From JBLHKW01 sp047618565 (GTDB taxonomy: Bacteria; Planctomycetota; UBA1135; GCA-002686595), in assembly GCA_047618565.1 (NCBI GenBank), contig JBLHKW010000141.1:1-13222 (forward strand): a stretch of 13,222 bases of DNA, read 5' to 3'. The notes beneath the pieces were generated by a model. The model saw only the letters and a program-made list of their open reading frames with translations. It did no database searches and was not told the DNA's origin. A program made the position numbers and the translations under genes. Each line of letters starts with the position of its first letter. Within the stretch, counting starts at the first letter, position 1. Of this stretch, positions 6,822-13,222 are shown piece after piece.

Positions 6822-7679
6822 CTGGGGGGCAACCTCTCGCTCTTCGCGCACGAGGCCGGCCACGCCTGGTGGGGGAACACGGTCGGGACCCGCGACCCGG
6901 GCGGCCTGTTCTGTTCGGAGACACTGGCGCAATACGGCGCGGTGATCGCTGCGGAGGCCGTCTGGGGTGTCGAACGGGCGACGGAGTTCCTGCGTTTCTC
7001 GAGTCCCGGCTATGTTCCGGACCAGTGCGCACGGGGCTACTTCGAGATCCTGCGTTCCGGGCGAGATATTGCCCTGAATGACCCGAAGTCGGGCGGGAAT
7101 ATCGACCACACGCTGTCCGATGCCAAGGGACATTGGGTGGTCCACATGCTGCGCCGACGGGTTGGGGACGAGGTCTTCTTCACGACGATGCGAGCGCTGA
7201 TCGCCGAATTCACGGACTCTCAGATGTCCCTCGACGATCTCCGTGCGCGTTTCATCGCGGCGGCCCCGGATGCCGGACTGGAGCCGTTCTTCGTCCAGTG
7301 GATCGAACGCACCGGTGCGCTCGTGCTCGTGCGCGACTGGAGTGTGACGGAGTCGGGCATCGAGTTGAGTGTGGTTCAGATGCAGGAATCCGAGGCCTTT
7401 GACCTCTGGGTCGACGGTCTGGTGCCACGGAGCGACGGCGTGACCTGGGAGTGTTCGAACTTCCAGACCGATGGCACCCATCCGGCGATGCCCGCGGAGC
7501 AGTTCGTCGGTACGCGGTTGCTGGAGTTCATGCTCCAGTCTCCGTTCAGCGCGCCCTGGTTCAGGACCAGCAGTGCGGCAGTACCAGCCATGCCGCGCTG
7601 GGGGGCGATTGCGAGTGTGCTCTCGTTGCTCGCGCTGGGCGTCGCTGTTCTGCGACGCGGCACCACGCTCGGTACCTGA
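6819..7679 (+). pseudogene. 5'-truncated M1-family metallopeptidase with C-terminal sorting signal
   Basis: About 286 residues are readable from LLGGNLSLFAHEAGHAWWGN. The zinc motif HEAGH is at residues 11-15 and the third ligand, Glu34 in SETLAQY, follows after 18 residues, as in HEXXH-X18-E of the gluzincin M1 aminopeptidases. KGHWVVHMLRRRVGDEVFF (103-121) and the following FVQWIERTGALVL match the usual M1 helical part and C-terminal start. The N-terminal beta-sandwich and the substrate-binding G-x-M-E-N motif, normally upstream of HEXXH, are absent, so the fragment should be inactive. No start with a ribosome binding site precedes the zinc motif. The tail VPAMPRWG (255-262), a hydrophobic helix and LRRG resemble VPxxPxWG/IPTL-CTERM-type sorting signals handled by exosortase-like enzymes. 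The original protein was probably a surface-anchored peptidase. Confidence 0.75.
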
Positions 7680-7690
7680 GTCGGTAGGAA

Positions 7691-7731
7691 TGTCTGGAGA
7701 CCTGGGGGTTTTTCCGAGGTGTCCAGCGACA
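7691..7731 (+). terminator. Possible imperfect hairpin terminator
   Basis: TGTC-TGGA-ACCT (7691-7703) can pair with AGGT-TCCA-GACA (7717-7731) with one 2-base bulge and one mismatch, around a 13-base loop containing GGGGGTTTTT. It lies 11 bases after the peptidase stop. No T-run follows, so the call is weak. The rest of 7732-7908 shows no gene. Confidence 0.3.
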
Positions 7732-7918
7732 TTGGGGTGGGTTGCGGACAGCTGCCGGTCGGATGGGCGAGAACTTCGTCCAGTGTTCGTCTGCGCGATG
7801 CGAAGCCCACTCTCGATCACCCGCGTCAGCGGTATGATGTCCGAACTCACGCTGTCGCCCCTTCGAAATCTACGCCTGCTTCGCCCCTGGGGCACGGTGG
7901 CGTTATTCAGGAGAACCC

Positions 7919-9478
7919 ATGAGAGTTCCGATTGCTGCCCTGAGCGGATCCCTGCTCGTCCTGACGGCTTCCATCGCCACGGCCAATCAGGGCGTACGCG
8001 CGATCGGAACACAGCGCCTGACCCAGGACCCTCCGGTGGCGGAGGTCTATTACTCGAACGACATCTCGATGGACGGCGACCAGATGGTCGTCACGGCCGG
8101 TGGTGTCGTCGAGATCTACCAGCGCATCGGCAGTGAGTGGGTCTTCGATGTGACACTCACCGGCCCGGTCCGCGGGGCCGGGCGTTTCGGGGATGACCTT
8201 GCACTGGAAGGGAACACGCTGGCCGTCACCGGGCAGGCCGCCAGCCAGGCGGCGACGGTATGGATCTACGAGAAGGGGCCGGGGGGATGGGTCGAGGTGC
8301 TGGAGTACGACCTGCCCGGATCGGACGCTCTGTTCGGAGCCTCATCGGTGGCGGTCAGCGCGGGGCGAGTGGCGTTTGGCTGCCCGCTCGATACGGCGTT
8401 CCAGGACCGTGGCGGCGCGGCGGTCCTGCGCAAGACGGGCGCGATCTGGGGCCTCGAATGCGAGGTGCACCCCATCGACGGAGCGGCCTTCGACCAGTTC
8501 GGGATCGACGTGGACATCGAGGGATCGATGCTGATCGTCGGGGCCAACGGAGATCACACGACCGGATTCCCGGCCGACGGATCCGTCTACGTCTACGACC
8601 TGTCCGTCAGCTGCACCAGCTTCGTGAAGATCCTGGATACGGCGCCAACACACCGTGGATTGGGCGAGGTCCTCAGTCTCGACGGTGGCCGCATCGCGGT
8701 TGGATACCGGCGCGACGACACGAACGGCACGGACCGCGGCGGGGCTGCCGTCTACGACCTCGTCGGAGGCACCTGGGTTGAGACGACCCTGGTACCCGCG
8801 GTCAGCGGCGCACCGCGGTTCTTCGGATGGGACTCGGAGCTTTGTGGTGACACGCTTCTGATTGGCAGCTGGAATGACGGTGCGCCCAATACAGCCCATC
8901 TCTTCAGGTGGGACGGGTCGCAGTGGTGTCAGGAGACGCAGGTTTTTCCTGCCACCGGCGGGATGTCCAGCGGTGGATTTGGTCGCACGGTCGCGTTGGG
9001 CGAAGCTTCCTTCGCGGTCGGAGCCACCTACGCTGGACCGCCGTCGAATGGCGGTGCGCTGTACACCTTCGACTTCGGGCCTGATCAGGGCACTGCCTAC
9101 TGTGCCGGCGGACTGAACTCGACCGGTAACACGGCGAGCATCGGCGCCTTCGGATCCTCGATCGTGGCCGATAACGGCTTCTCGCTCCACGCATTCGACG
9201 CGCCAGCGAACCACTTTGGCCTGTTCTTCTTCGGGCCCAACCAGATCCAGGTCCCGCTGAACAACGGCTTCCGCTGCGTCGGCGGCGCCACCCAGCGGCT
9301 GTACCCGATCGCCCAGATAAACCCCGGCGGCTACGTCATGCGCTCCCTCGACTTCACGAGCGGCCCGGCCCTGTCCGGGATCGCGAACGTCGTACCGGTT
9401 ACGATGAACTTCCAGCTGTGGTACCGCGATGCCGGTAGCTCCAATTTGACCGACGGGGTCGAGGTGAGCTTCCAGTAG
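7919..9478 (+). CDS. Secreted FG-GAP_2-type beta-propeller protein
   Basis: 519-residue exported protein. Signal peptide 1-22 (hydrophobic LSGSLLVLTASIA, then TANQ). About seven propeller-like repeats follow, each with an F/L-G-x-x-hydrophobic-G-(N/D/G)-hydrophobic-V-G pattern, near residues 46-62, 90-106, 139-155, 194-210, 248-263, 302-318 and 354-370; unlike the protein at 277-1917 they lack DxDxDG calcium loops. Residues 393-519 form the same C-terminal domain as that protein: YCAGGLNSTG (394-403), FRCVGGATQRLYP (451-463) and MNFQLWYRDAG (496-506). The ATG follows AGGAG (7909-7913) at five bases. It is not operonic with the truncated peptidase before it, and 73 bases separate it from the amine operon. 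The role is probably extracellular; the ligand is unknown. Confidence 0.9.
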   Translation: MRVPIAALSGSLLVLTASIATANQGVRAIGTQRLTQDPPVAEVYYSNDISMDGDQMVVTAGGVVEIYQRIGSEWVFDVTLTGPVRGAGRFGDDLALEGNTLAVTGQAASQAATVWIYEKGPGGWVEVLEYDLPGSDALFGASSVAVSAGRVAFGCPLDTAFQDRGGAAVLRKTGAIWGLECEVHPIDGAAFDQFGIDVDIEGSMLIVGANGDHTTGFPADGSVYVYDLSVSCTSFVKILDTAPTHRGLGEVLSLDGGRIAVGYRRDDTNGTDRGGAAVYDLVGGTWVETTLVPAVSGAPRFFGWDSELCGDTLLIGSWNDGAPNTAHLFRWDGSQWCQETQVFPATGGMSSGGFGRTVALGEASFAVGATYAGPPSNGGALYTFDFGPDQGTAYCAGGLNSTGNTASIGAFGSSIVADNGFSLHAFDAPANHFGLFFFGPNQIQVPLNNGFRCVGGATQRLYPIAQINPGGYVMRSLDFTSGPALSGIANVVPVTMNFQLWYRDAGSSNLTDGVEVSFQ

Positions 9479-9551
9479 GGGATGCACGAGTAACAGCCAT
9501 TCGCCTGTCGTGGCCCTTGCCTTGGGGGCGGCCAGAGGCTAACTACGGTCC

Positions 9552-10931
9552 ATGAGCAAGATCAGGGGCATGCTGACGGTAGACCAGCTTGTGGATCGCG
9601 CCGCGAGTGGTGCGATCGATACCGTGATCGTCGCATTCAGCGATCTGCACGGTCGCTGGATGGGCAAGCGCTACGACGTGGACTTCTTCATCGAGGACGC
9701 GGCCGAGCACGGCGCCCACGTGTGCGACTACCTGTTGACGACGGACATGGGCATGAACCCGGTCCCTGGCTACGAGTTTGCGAGCTGGGAGCGCGGATAC
9801 GGCGACGTTCATCTGCTTCCCGATATGGCCAGCCTGCGCGTGGCGAGCTGGCTCGAAAAGACGGCCATCGTCCTGTGCGATGTCGCCGCGCGCGACGGGC
9901 AGGGGTTGCTGTCGATCGCGCCGCGGTCGATCCTCAAGCGCCAGGTCGAGCGAGCGGCTGCCCTGGGTTTCGAGTGCCGCGGTGCCTCGGAACTGGAGTT
10001 CTACAGCTTCGACGACACCTTTGCCGCGGCGCGCGAGCGTGACTACGCCGGACTGAAGCCCGCGAGCGGCATCATCGAGGACTACCACATCCTGCAGGCG
10101 ACGCGCGAGGAGCCGTTGATCGGTGCCGCGCGTCGGCACCTGCGGGACTCGGGGGTGCCGGTCGAGAACTCCAAGGGCGAGTGGGGCCTGGGGCAGCACG
10201 AGCTGAACGTGCGCTTCACGGACGTGTTGACCATGGCCGACCGCCATACCGTCTACAAGCAGTGCTTGAAGGAGGTCGCCGACCTCTCGGGGCGCAGCGT
10301 GACCTTCATGGCCAAGCCGCACACGGATCAGGCGGGCTCGAGCTGTCACCTGCACCTGAGCCTCTGGCGCGATGGCAAGAGCGCCTTTCCGGGATCCGGT
10401 GATCTCGCCGGTATCGCTTGCACCGACGCCTTCCGCTGGTTCCTGGGTGGCTGGATCGCCCACGCGTCGGAGTCGATGGCGTTTCTCGCTCCCAACGTCA
10501 ATTCCTACAAGCGCTACCAGTCTGGCTCCTGGGCTCCGACCAAGCTGGCCTGGTCCTACGACAATCGCACGGCCGGCTTCCGGGTCGTCGGTAAGGGACC
10601 CAGCCTGCGCATCGAGTGCCGGATCCCGGGCGCGGACTGCAACCCCTACCTCGCATTCGGCGCCTCCCTCGCCGCGGGCCTGGATGGGATCGAGAACAAG
10701 ATCGAGCCGCCGCCGATCTTCGCGGGCGACGTCTACGCTGCGGAGGGCCTCGAGCAGATCCCCGCGAGCCTGCGCGATGCCACGCGACTGTTCTCGGAGA
10801 GTGCCTACGCGCGCCGCAGTTTCGGTGACGACGTCGTCGACCACTACGCACACTTCTTCGCGAACGAGCAGGCCGCCCACGACGTCGCCGTGACGGACTG
10901 GGAGCGGCGCCGTTATTTCGAGCAGATCTGA
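9552..10931 (+). CDS. Glutamine-synthetase-family gamma-glutamyl-amine ligase (PuuA-like)
   Basis: 459 residues, typical for the PuuA/GlnA3 branch. It would join glutamate to an amine using ATP, forming a gamma-glutamyl amide in the cytoplasm. Visible family features: N-terminal beta-grasp region with FSDLHGRWMGKR (29-40), metal ligands in SELEFY (Glu147, Glu149), ENSKGEWGLGQHELN (Glu205, Glu210, Glu217), HLHLS (His266), NSYKR (317-321), NRTAGFRVV (338-346), RIECR (353-357) and ADCNPYLAF (361-369). The C-terminal adenylylation loop of housekeeping GlnA is not evident. The linkage to a PuuD-like hydrolase by a 1-base overlap favours catabolic gamma-glutamylation over nitrogen assimilation. The substrate cannot be read from sequence: putrescine, spermidine, ethanolamine-type and other amines are used by relatives. 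The ribosome binding site is weak (AGAGG at 9534-9538, 13 bases from the ATG). Confidence 0.85.
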   Translation: MSKIRGMLTVDQLVDRAASGAIDTVIVAFSDLHGRWMGKRYDVDFFIEDAAEHGAHVCDYLLTTDMGMNPVPGYEFASWERGYGDVHLLPDMASLRVASWLEKTAIVLCDVAARDGQGLLSIAPRSILKRQVERAAALGFECRGASELEFYSFDDTFAAARERDYAGLKPASGIIEDYHILQATREEPLIGAARRHLRDSGVPVENSKGEWGLGQHELNVRFTDVLTMADRHTVYKQCLKEVADLSGRSVTFMAKPHTDQAGSSCHLHLSLWRDGKSAFPGSGDLAGIACTDAFRWFLGGWIAHASESMAFLAPNVNSYKRYQSGSWAPTKLAWSYDNRTAGFRVVGKGPSLRIECRIPGADCNPYLAFGASLAAGLDGIENKIEPPPIFAGDVYAAEGLEQIPASLRDATRLFSESAYARRSFGDDVVDHYAHFFANEQAAHDVAVTDWERRRYFEQI

Positions 10932-11695
10932 TGTCGGCTCCGGCACCTCTGATCGGCGTCACCATGTACGGGCGCGAGGACGGGCTCTTCTCGATACCGG
11001 AGGAGTACGTGGACAGTGTGCGCCGGGCCGGGGGCGTGCCACTGCTCCTGCCGCCCGGGGAGCCGCGGCCCGAGTGCTGGTTCGAGACGCTCGATGCCCT
11101 GGTCGTGAGCGGCGGTGGGGACCTCGCAACGGAGTACTACGGCGGTAAGGCCCACGAGACGTTCTACCTGACCGACGCGGAGCGCGACGCCACGGAGATA
11201 CAGCTGGTGCGCCATCTGGCGGCTTCGGACCTTCCGGGCCTGTGCATCTGTCGCGGCATGCAGGTGCTGAACGTCGCCTTGGGGGGCACTCTCATCGAGC
11301 ACCTTCCGGACGAAATCGGTGAGTCGACCTTGCACCGTGCTCCGCCGCGGGAACCGGTCAAGCATCCCCTGTCGATCCAGTCCGGCAGCTTGCTGGGTTC
11401 GGTCTCGGGCACGCTGGAAGTCGAGCCCTACTCGTGGCATCACCAGGCGGTGCGCGTCCTCGGGGACGGTCTCGAGGTCGTGGCGCGCGCGCCCGATGGC
11501 GTGATCGAGGCCGTGCACTACGGGGCGCACCCCTGGCTACTTGCGGTCCAGTGGCACCCGGAACTCTCCACCGCCGAGGACGTGACTCAGCAGCGGCTCT
11601 TCGATGAAATGGTCCGGCAGGCTGCCCTGCGCCGTGAGCGCGGGCCGGCAGGTCGTCGGAAACAAACAGATGGAGGATCCAACCCGTGCGTTTGA
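10931..11695 (+). CDS. Gamma-glutamyl-GABA hydrolase-like class I amidotransferase (PuuD-like, peptidase C26)
   Basis: 254 residues, the usual size of PuuD. It hydrolyses the gamma-glutamyl bond at the end of the gamma-glutamylated amine route, releasing glutamate and the amino acid product. The triad is visible: nucleophile Cys107 in CICRGMQ (105-111), His209 and Glu211 in QWHPE. VVSGGGDLATEYY (58-70) and the EPYSWHHQAV segment (165-174) also match the family. The start ATG shares one base with the upstream TGA (TGATG at 10929-10933), so translation is probably coupled. The last residues (GRRKQTDGGSNPCV) are hydrophilic and cover the ribosome binding site and start of the dehydrogenase gene. 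Confidence 0.88.
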   Translation: MSAPAPLIGVTMYGREDGLFSIPEEYVDSVRRAGGVPLLLPPGEPRPECWFETLDALVVSGGGDLATEYYGGKAHETFYLTDAERDATEIQLVRHLAASDLPGLCICRGMQVLNVALGGTLIEHLPDEIGESTLHRAPPREPVKHPLSIQSGSLLGSVSGTLEVEPYSWHHQAVRVLGDGLEVVARAPDGVIEAVHYGAHPWLLAVQWHPELSTAEDVTQQRLFDEMVRQAALRRERGPAGRRKQTDGGSNPCV

Positions 11696-12459
11696 AAGAC
11701 AAGGTCGCGCTGATCACCGGAGGCTCCAACGGAATCGGCCGCGACTCGGCCCTGCTCTTTGCGGCCGAGGGTGCCGCGGTTGTCGTCGCGGACATCCAGG
11801 ATGAGGCCGGGCGCGCGACCGTGAGCGACATCGAGGCCGCGGGTGGGCGCGCGCACTATGTCCACGCCGACGTATCCTCTGCGCAGGATGCCGAGGCCAT
11901 GGTCGCAGCCGCGGAATCCACCTACGGCAAGCTGGACGTCCTGTTCAACAACGCGGGCATCATGCACTCCGCGGATGACGACGCGGTCAACACGGACGAG
12001 GTCACCTGGGACCTGACCATGTCGATCAACCTCAAGGGCGTCTTCCTGGGCTGCAAGTACGGGATTCCCGCGCTGCGCCGTGCGGGCGGTGGCGCGGTGA
12101 TCAACACCGCCTCCTTCGTTGCGCAGCTAGGAGCCGCGACACCACAGCTGGCCTACACCGCGAGCAAGGGCGGCGTTCTGGCGTTGACGCGCGAGCTGGC
12201 CGTTGTCCACGCGCGCGAGAACATCCGCGTGAACGCCCTGTGTCCGGGACCGCTGCGAACCGAGCTGCTGATGAGCTTCCTGGACACCGAGGAGAAGCGT
12301 CAGCGACGGCTGGTGCACGTTCCCATGGGCCGCTTCGGGGAGTCGAAGGAGATGGCGAAGGCCGCTCTGTTCCTCGCTTGCGAGGACTCCTCCTACGTCA
12401 CCGGCACCACATTCAACGTGGACGGCGGTCTGACCGCAGCCTACGTCACGCCTGAATAG
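11686..12459 (+). CDS. Short-chain dehydrogenase/reductase (SDR), NAD-type
   Basis: 257-residue classical SDR. Cofactor motif TGGSNGIG (11-18); Asp36 at the end of the second strand (VVVADIQ) favours NAD(H). NNAG (88-91), Asn115, and catalytic Ser143, Tyr157 and Lys161 (YTASK) complete the Asn-Ser-Tyr-Lys tetrad. C-terminal NVDGG (244-248) is typical. The start is GTG at 11686 behind GGAGG (11672-11676, nine bases), inside the end of the upstream gene (10-base overlap), so it belongs to the same transcript. In this setting it may oxidise a hydroxyl group on a gamma-glutamyl amino-alcohol, or handle the aldehyde or alcohol intermediate; that role is inferred from position only. Confidence 0.85.
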   Translation: MRLKDKVALITGGSNGIGRDSALLFAAEGAAVVVADIQDEAGRATVSDIEAAGGRAHYVHADVSSAQDAEAMVAAAESTYGKLDVLFNNAGIMHSADDDAVNTDEVTWDLTMSINLKGVFLGCKYGIPALRRAGGGAVINTASFVAQLGAATPQLAYTASKGGVLALTRELAVVHARENIRVNALCPGPLRTELLMSFLDTEEKRQRRLVHVPMGRFGESKEMAKAALFLACEDSSYVTGTTFNVDGGLTAAYVTPE

Positions 12460-12466
12460 GCTGCTG

Positions 12467-13222
12467 CTAGAGCGCCTTCTCGCGGAAGTGCAGGCTCTTG
12501 CGTCGCGTGAGCTGTAGCAGACCGTAGCGCGACAGGGTGACGCCCTTGCCCGTGTCCTTCACGCCGGTCCAGGGCAGTGCCGGGTCGAGGAAGTCGCAGC
12601 GGTTCTGGAAGACCGTGCCGACCTGCAGGCGTTCGCCGAACCACTCCGCGCGCTGGCGGTCCGTCGTCCAGACCGATGCGGTCAGGCCCAGATCGGAGTC
12701 GTTCATGCACGCCAGAGCCTGGTCATCGTCGGCGACCGAGCGACAGGCGAGAATCGGACCGAAACTCTCCGTGCGCATCAGGTCGCTTCCGTCGGGACAG
12801 TCGGCGATCAGTGTGGGCTCGAAGAAGACGCGCTCGCGGATGGCTCCGCCGGACAGCAGGCGCGCACCCTGCAGGACCGCGCCCCTCACCTGGCCGTCGA
12901 GAAATTCCAGGGCGCTGGCCGCGGCCAGCGGGCCCATGCTGGTCGTCTCGTCGAGCGGGTCTCCCAGCTGGTACGCCTCCAGGTGCGGTTGCGCGCGGGC
13001 AAGGAACTCGTCGTAGCGGGAAGCGTGCACGTACACGCGCTCGACGGCGCAGCAGGACTGGCCGGCGTTGTAGCACGCGCCGTCGACGATGCCGGCCACC
13101 GTGGCTTCCAGGTCACAGTCCGCGGCGACAAAGGCCGGATCCTTGCCGCCGAGCTCCAGGCCCACGTCGATGAAGCGGCCGCTGGCGGCGTGCTGGATGG
13201 CGTGGCCACCGGCCACCGACCC
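12467..13222 (-). CDS. NAD(P)-dependent aldehyde dehydrogenase, C-terminal part (cut by window end)
   Basis: The frame stays open to the right edge of the window, giving 251 residues, roughly the second half of a standard ALDH of about 450-500. Seen from the edge: GSVAGG, LELGGKDP with the general-base Glu, GQSCC with the catalytic Cys (residue 57 of the visible part), ESFGPIL (152-158), and NRCDFLDPALPWTGVKDTGKG near the end. Catalysis is oxidation of an aldehyde to an acid. In this context a gamma-glutamyl-aminoaldehyde is a reasonable substrate (PuuC-like step), but that is inferred from neighbours. Its stop lies only seven bases from the dehydrogenase stop, on the opposite strand, so the two genes converge and are transcribed separately. 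No terminator is visible in the seven-base gap. Confidence 0.9.
   Translation of the reverse strand, partial: GSVAGGHAIQHAASGRFIDVGLELGGKDPAFVAADCDLEATVAGIVDGACYNAGQSCCAVERVYVHASRYDEFLARAQPHLEAYQLGDPLDETTSMGPLAAASALEFLDGQVRGAVLQGARLLSGGAIRERVFFEPTLIADCPDGSDLMRTESFGPILACRSVADDDQALACMNDSDLGLTASVWTTDRQRAEWFGERLQVGTVFQNRCDFLDPALPWTGVKDTGKGVTLSRYGLLQLTRRKSLHFREKAL

Noticed and set aside
6780..8012. Minus-strand open frame of 410 codons
   Set aside because: It is antisense to the M1 peptidase fragment, which has clear zinc-site and family motifs; the antisense translation has none. Long antisense frames are expected in GC-rich DNA.
8342..9487. Minus-strand open frame of 381 codons
   Set aside because: It is antisense to the second propeller gene, and its composition is not protein-like.
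9552..10931. Housekeeping glutamine synthetase (GlnA)
   Set aside because: Tight overlap with a gamma-glutamyl hydrolase gene and resemblance to the PuuA/GlnA3 type point to amine gamma-glutamylation instead; no adenylylation site was evident.
9543..10946. Minus-strand open frame of 467 codons
   Set aside because: It mirrors the gamma-glutamyl-amine ligase gene; the plus-strand product has all family motifs and the minus-strand one has no recognisable domain.
1..13222. tRNA, rRNA, CRISPR array, transposase or integrase
   Set aside because: None was seen in reading the window; no regularly spaced direct repeats and no recombinase motifs were found, including around the junction near 6815.

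Overview
The window is GC-rich bacterial DNA. It carries secreted beta-propeller proteins with a shared C-terminal domain, a secreted trypsin-like protease, GGDD-Y repeat proteins and an amine-metabolism operon. The two propeller proteins (277-1917 and 7919-9478) end in a roughly 130-residue domain, with motifs resembling CxGGxNSxG, CxGGxxxRL and FQxWYRD. From memory I associate this domain with large-genome marine Planctomycetes of the Saltatorellus/Poly30 type. That assignment is an inference at about 55% confidence; no marker gene is present, and another phylum rich in secreted proteins is possible.

Layout. Positions 1-276 hold no convincing gene, only small hairpins. 277-1917 (+) is a secreted seven-repeat FG-GAP/VCBS propeller, followed by a perfect 19-bp hairpin. 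About 590 bases without a recognisable gene follow. 2567-3673 (+) is a secreted S1-type serine protease with an N-terminal pro-region and a nine-glycine linker, followed by a terminator. 3693-4148 (+) encodes a small putative lipoprotein whose body resembles the protease's own N-terminal domain. 4192-5715 (-) is a membrane-fused spermidine-synthase-like protein with a well-supported TTG start. 5729-6363 holds no recognisable gene.

The oddest point is near 6808-6821. The 3' part of a GGDD-Y repeat gene (- strand, 6364-6810) meets the 3' part of an M1-type metallopeptidase gene (+ strand, about 6819-7679) head to head, and both lack their 5' ends. The junction contains the 8-base palindrome CCTGCAGG. 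This is the pattern left by an inversion whose ends lie in two co-oriented genes, or by a chimeric assembly. The peptidase fragment ends in what looks like a VPxxPxWG-type C-terminal sorting signal.

7919-9478 (+) is the second secreted propeller. Then comes a tightly packed operon: glutamine-synthetase-family gamma-glutamyl-amine ligase (9552-10931), PuuD-like gamma-glutamyl hydrolase (10931-11695, 1-base overlap) and a short-chain dehydrogenase (11686-12459, 10-base overlap). An aldehyde dehydrogenase (12467-13222, -, cut by the window end) converges on it. Together they fit a gamma-glutamylated-amine catabolic route: ligate glutamate to an amine, oxidise to the aldehyde and then the acid, and release glutamate by hydrolysis. 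The substrate could be putrescine, another polyamine or an amino-alcohol. No PuuB-type FAD oxidase is visible.
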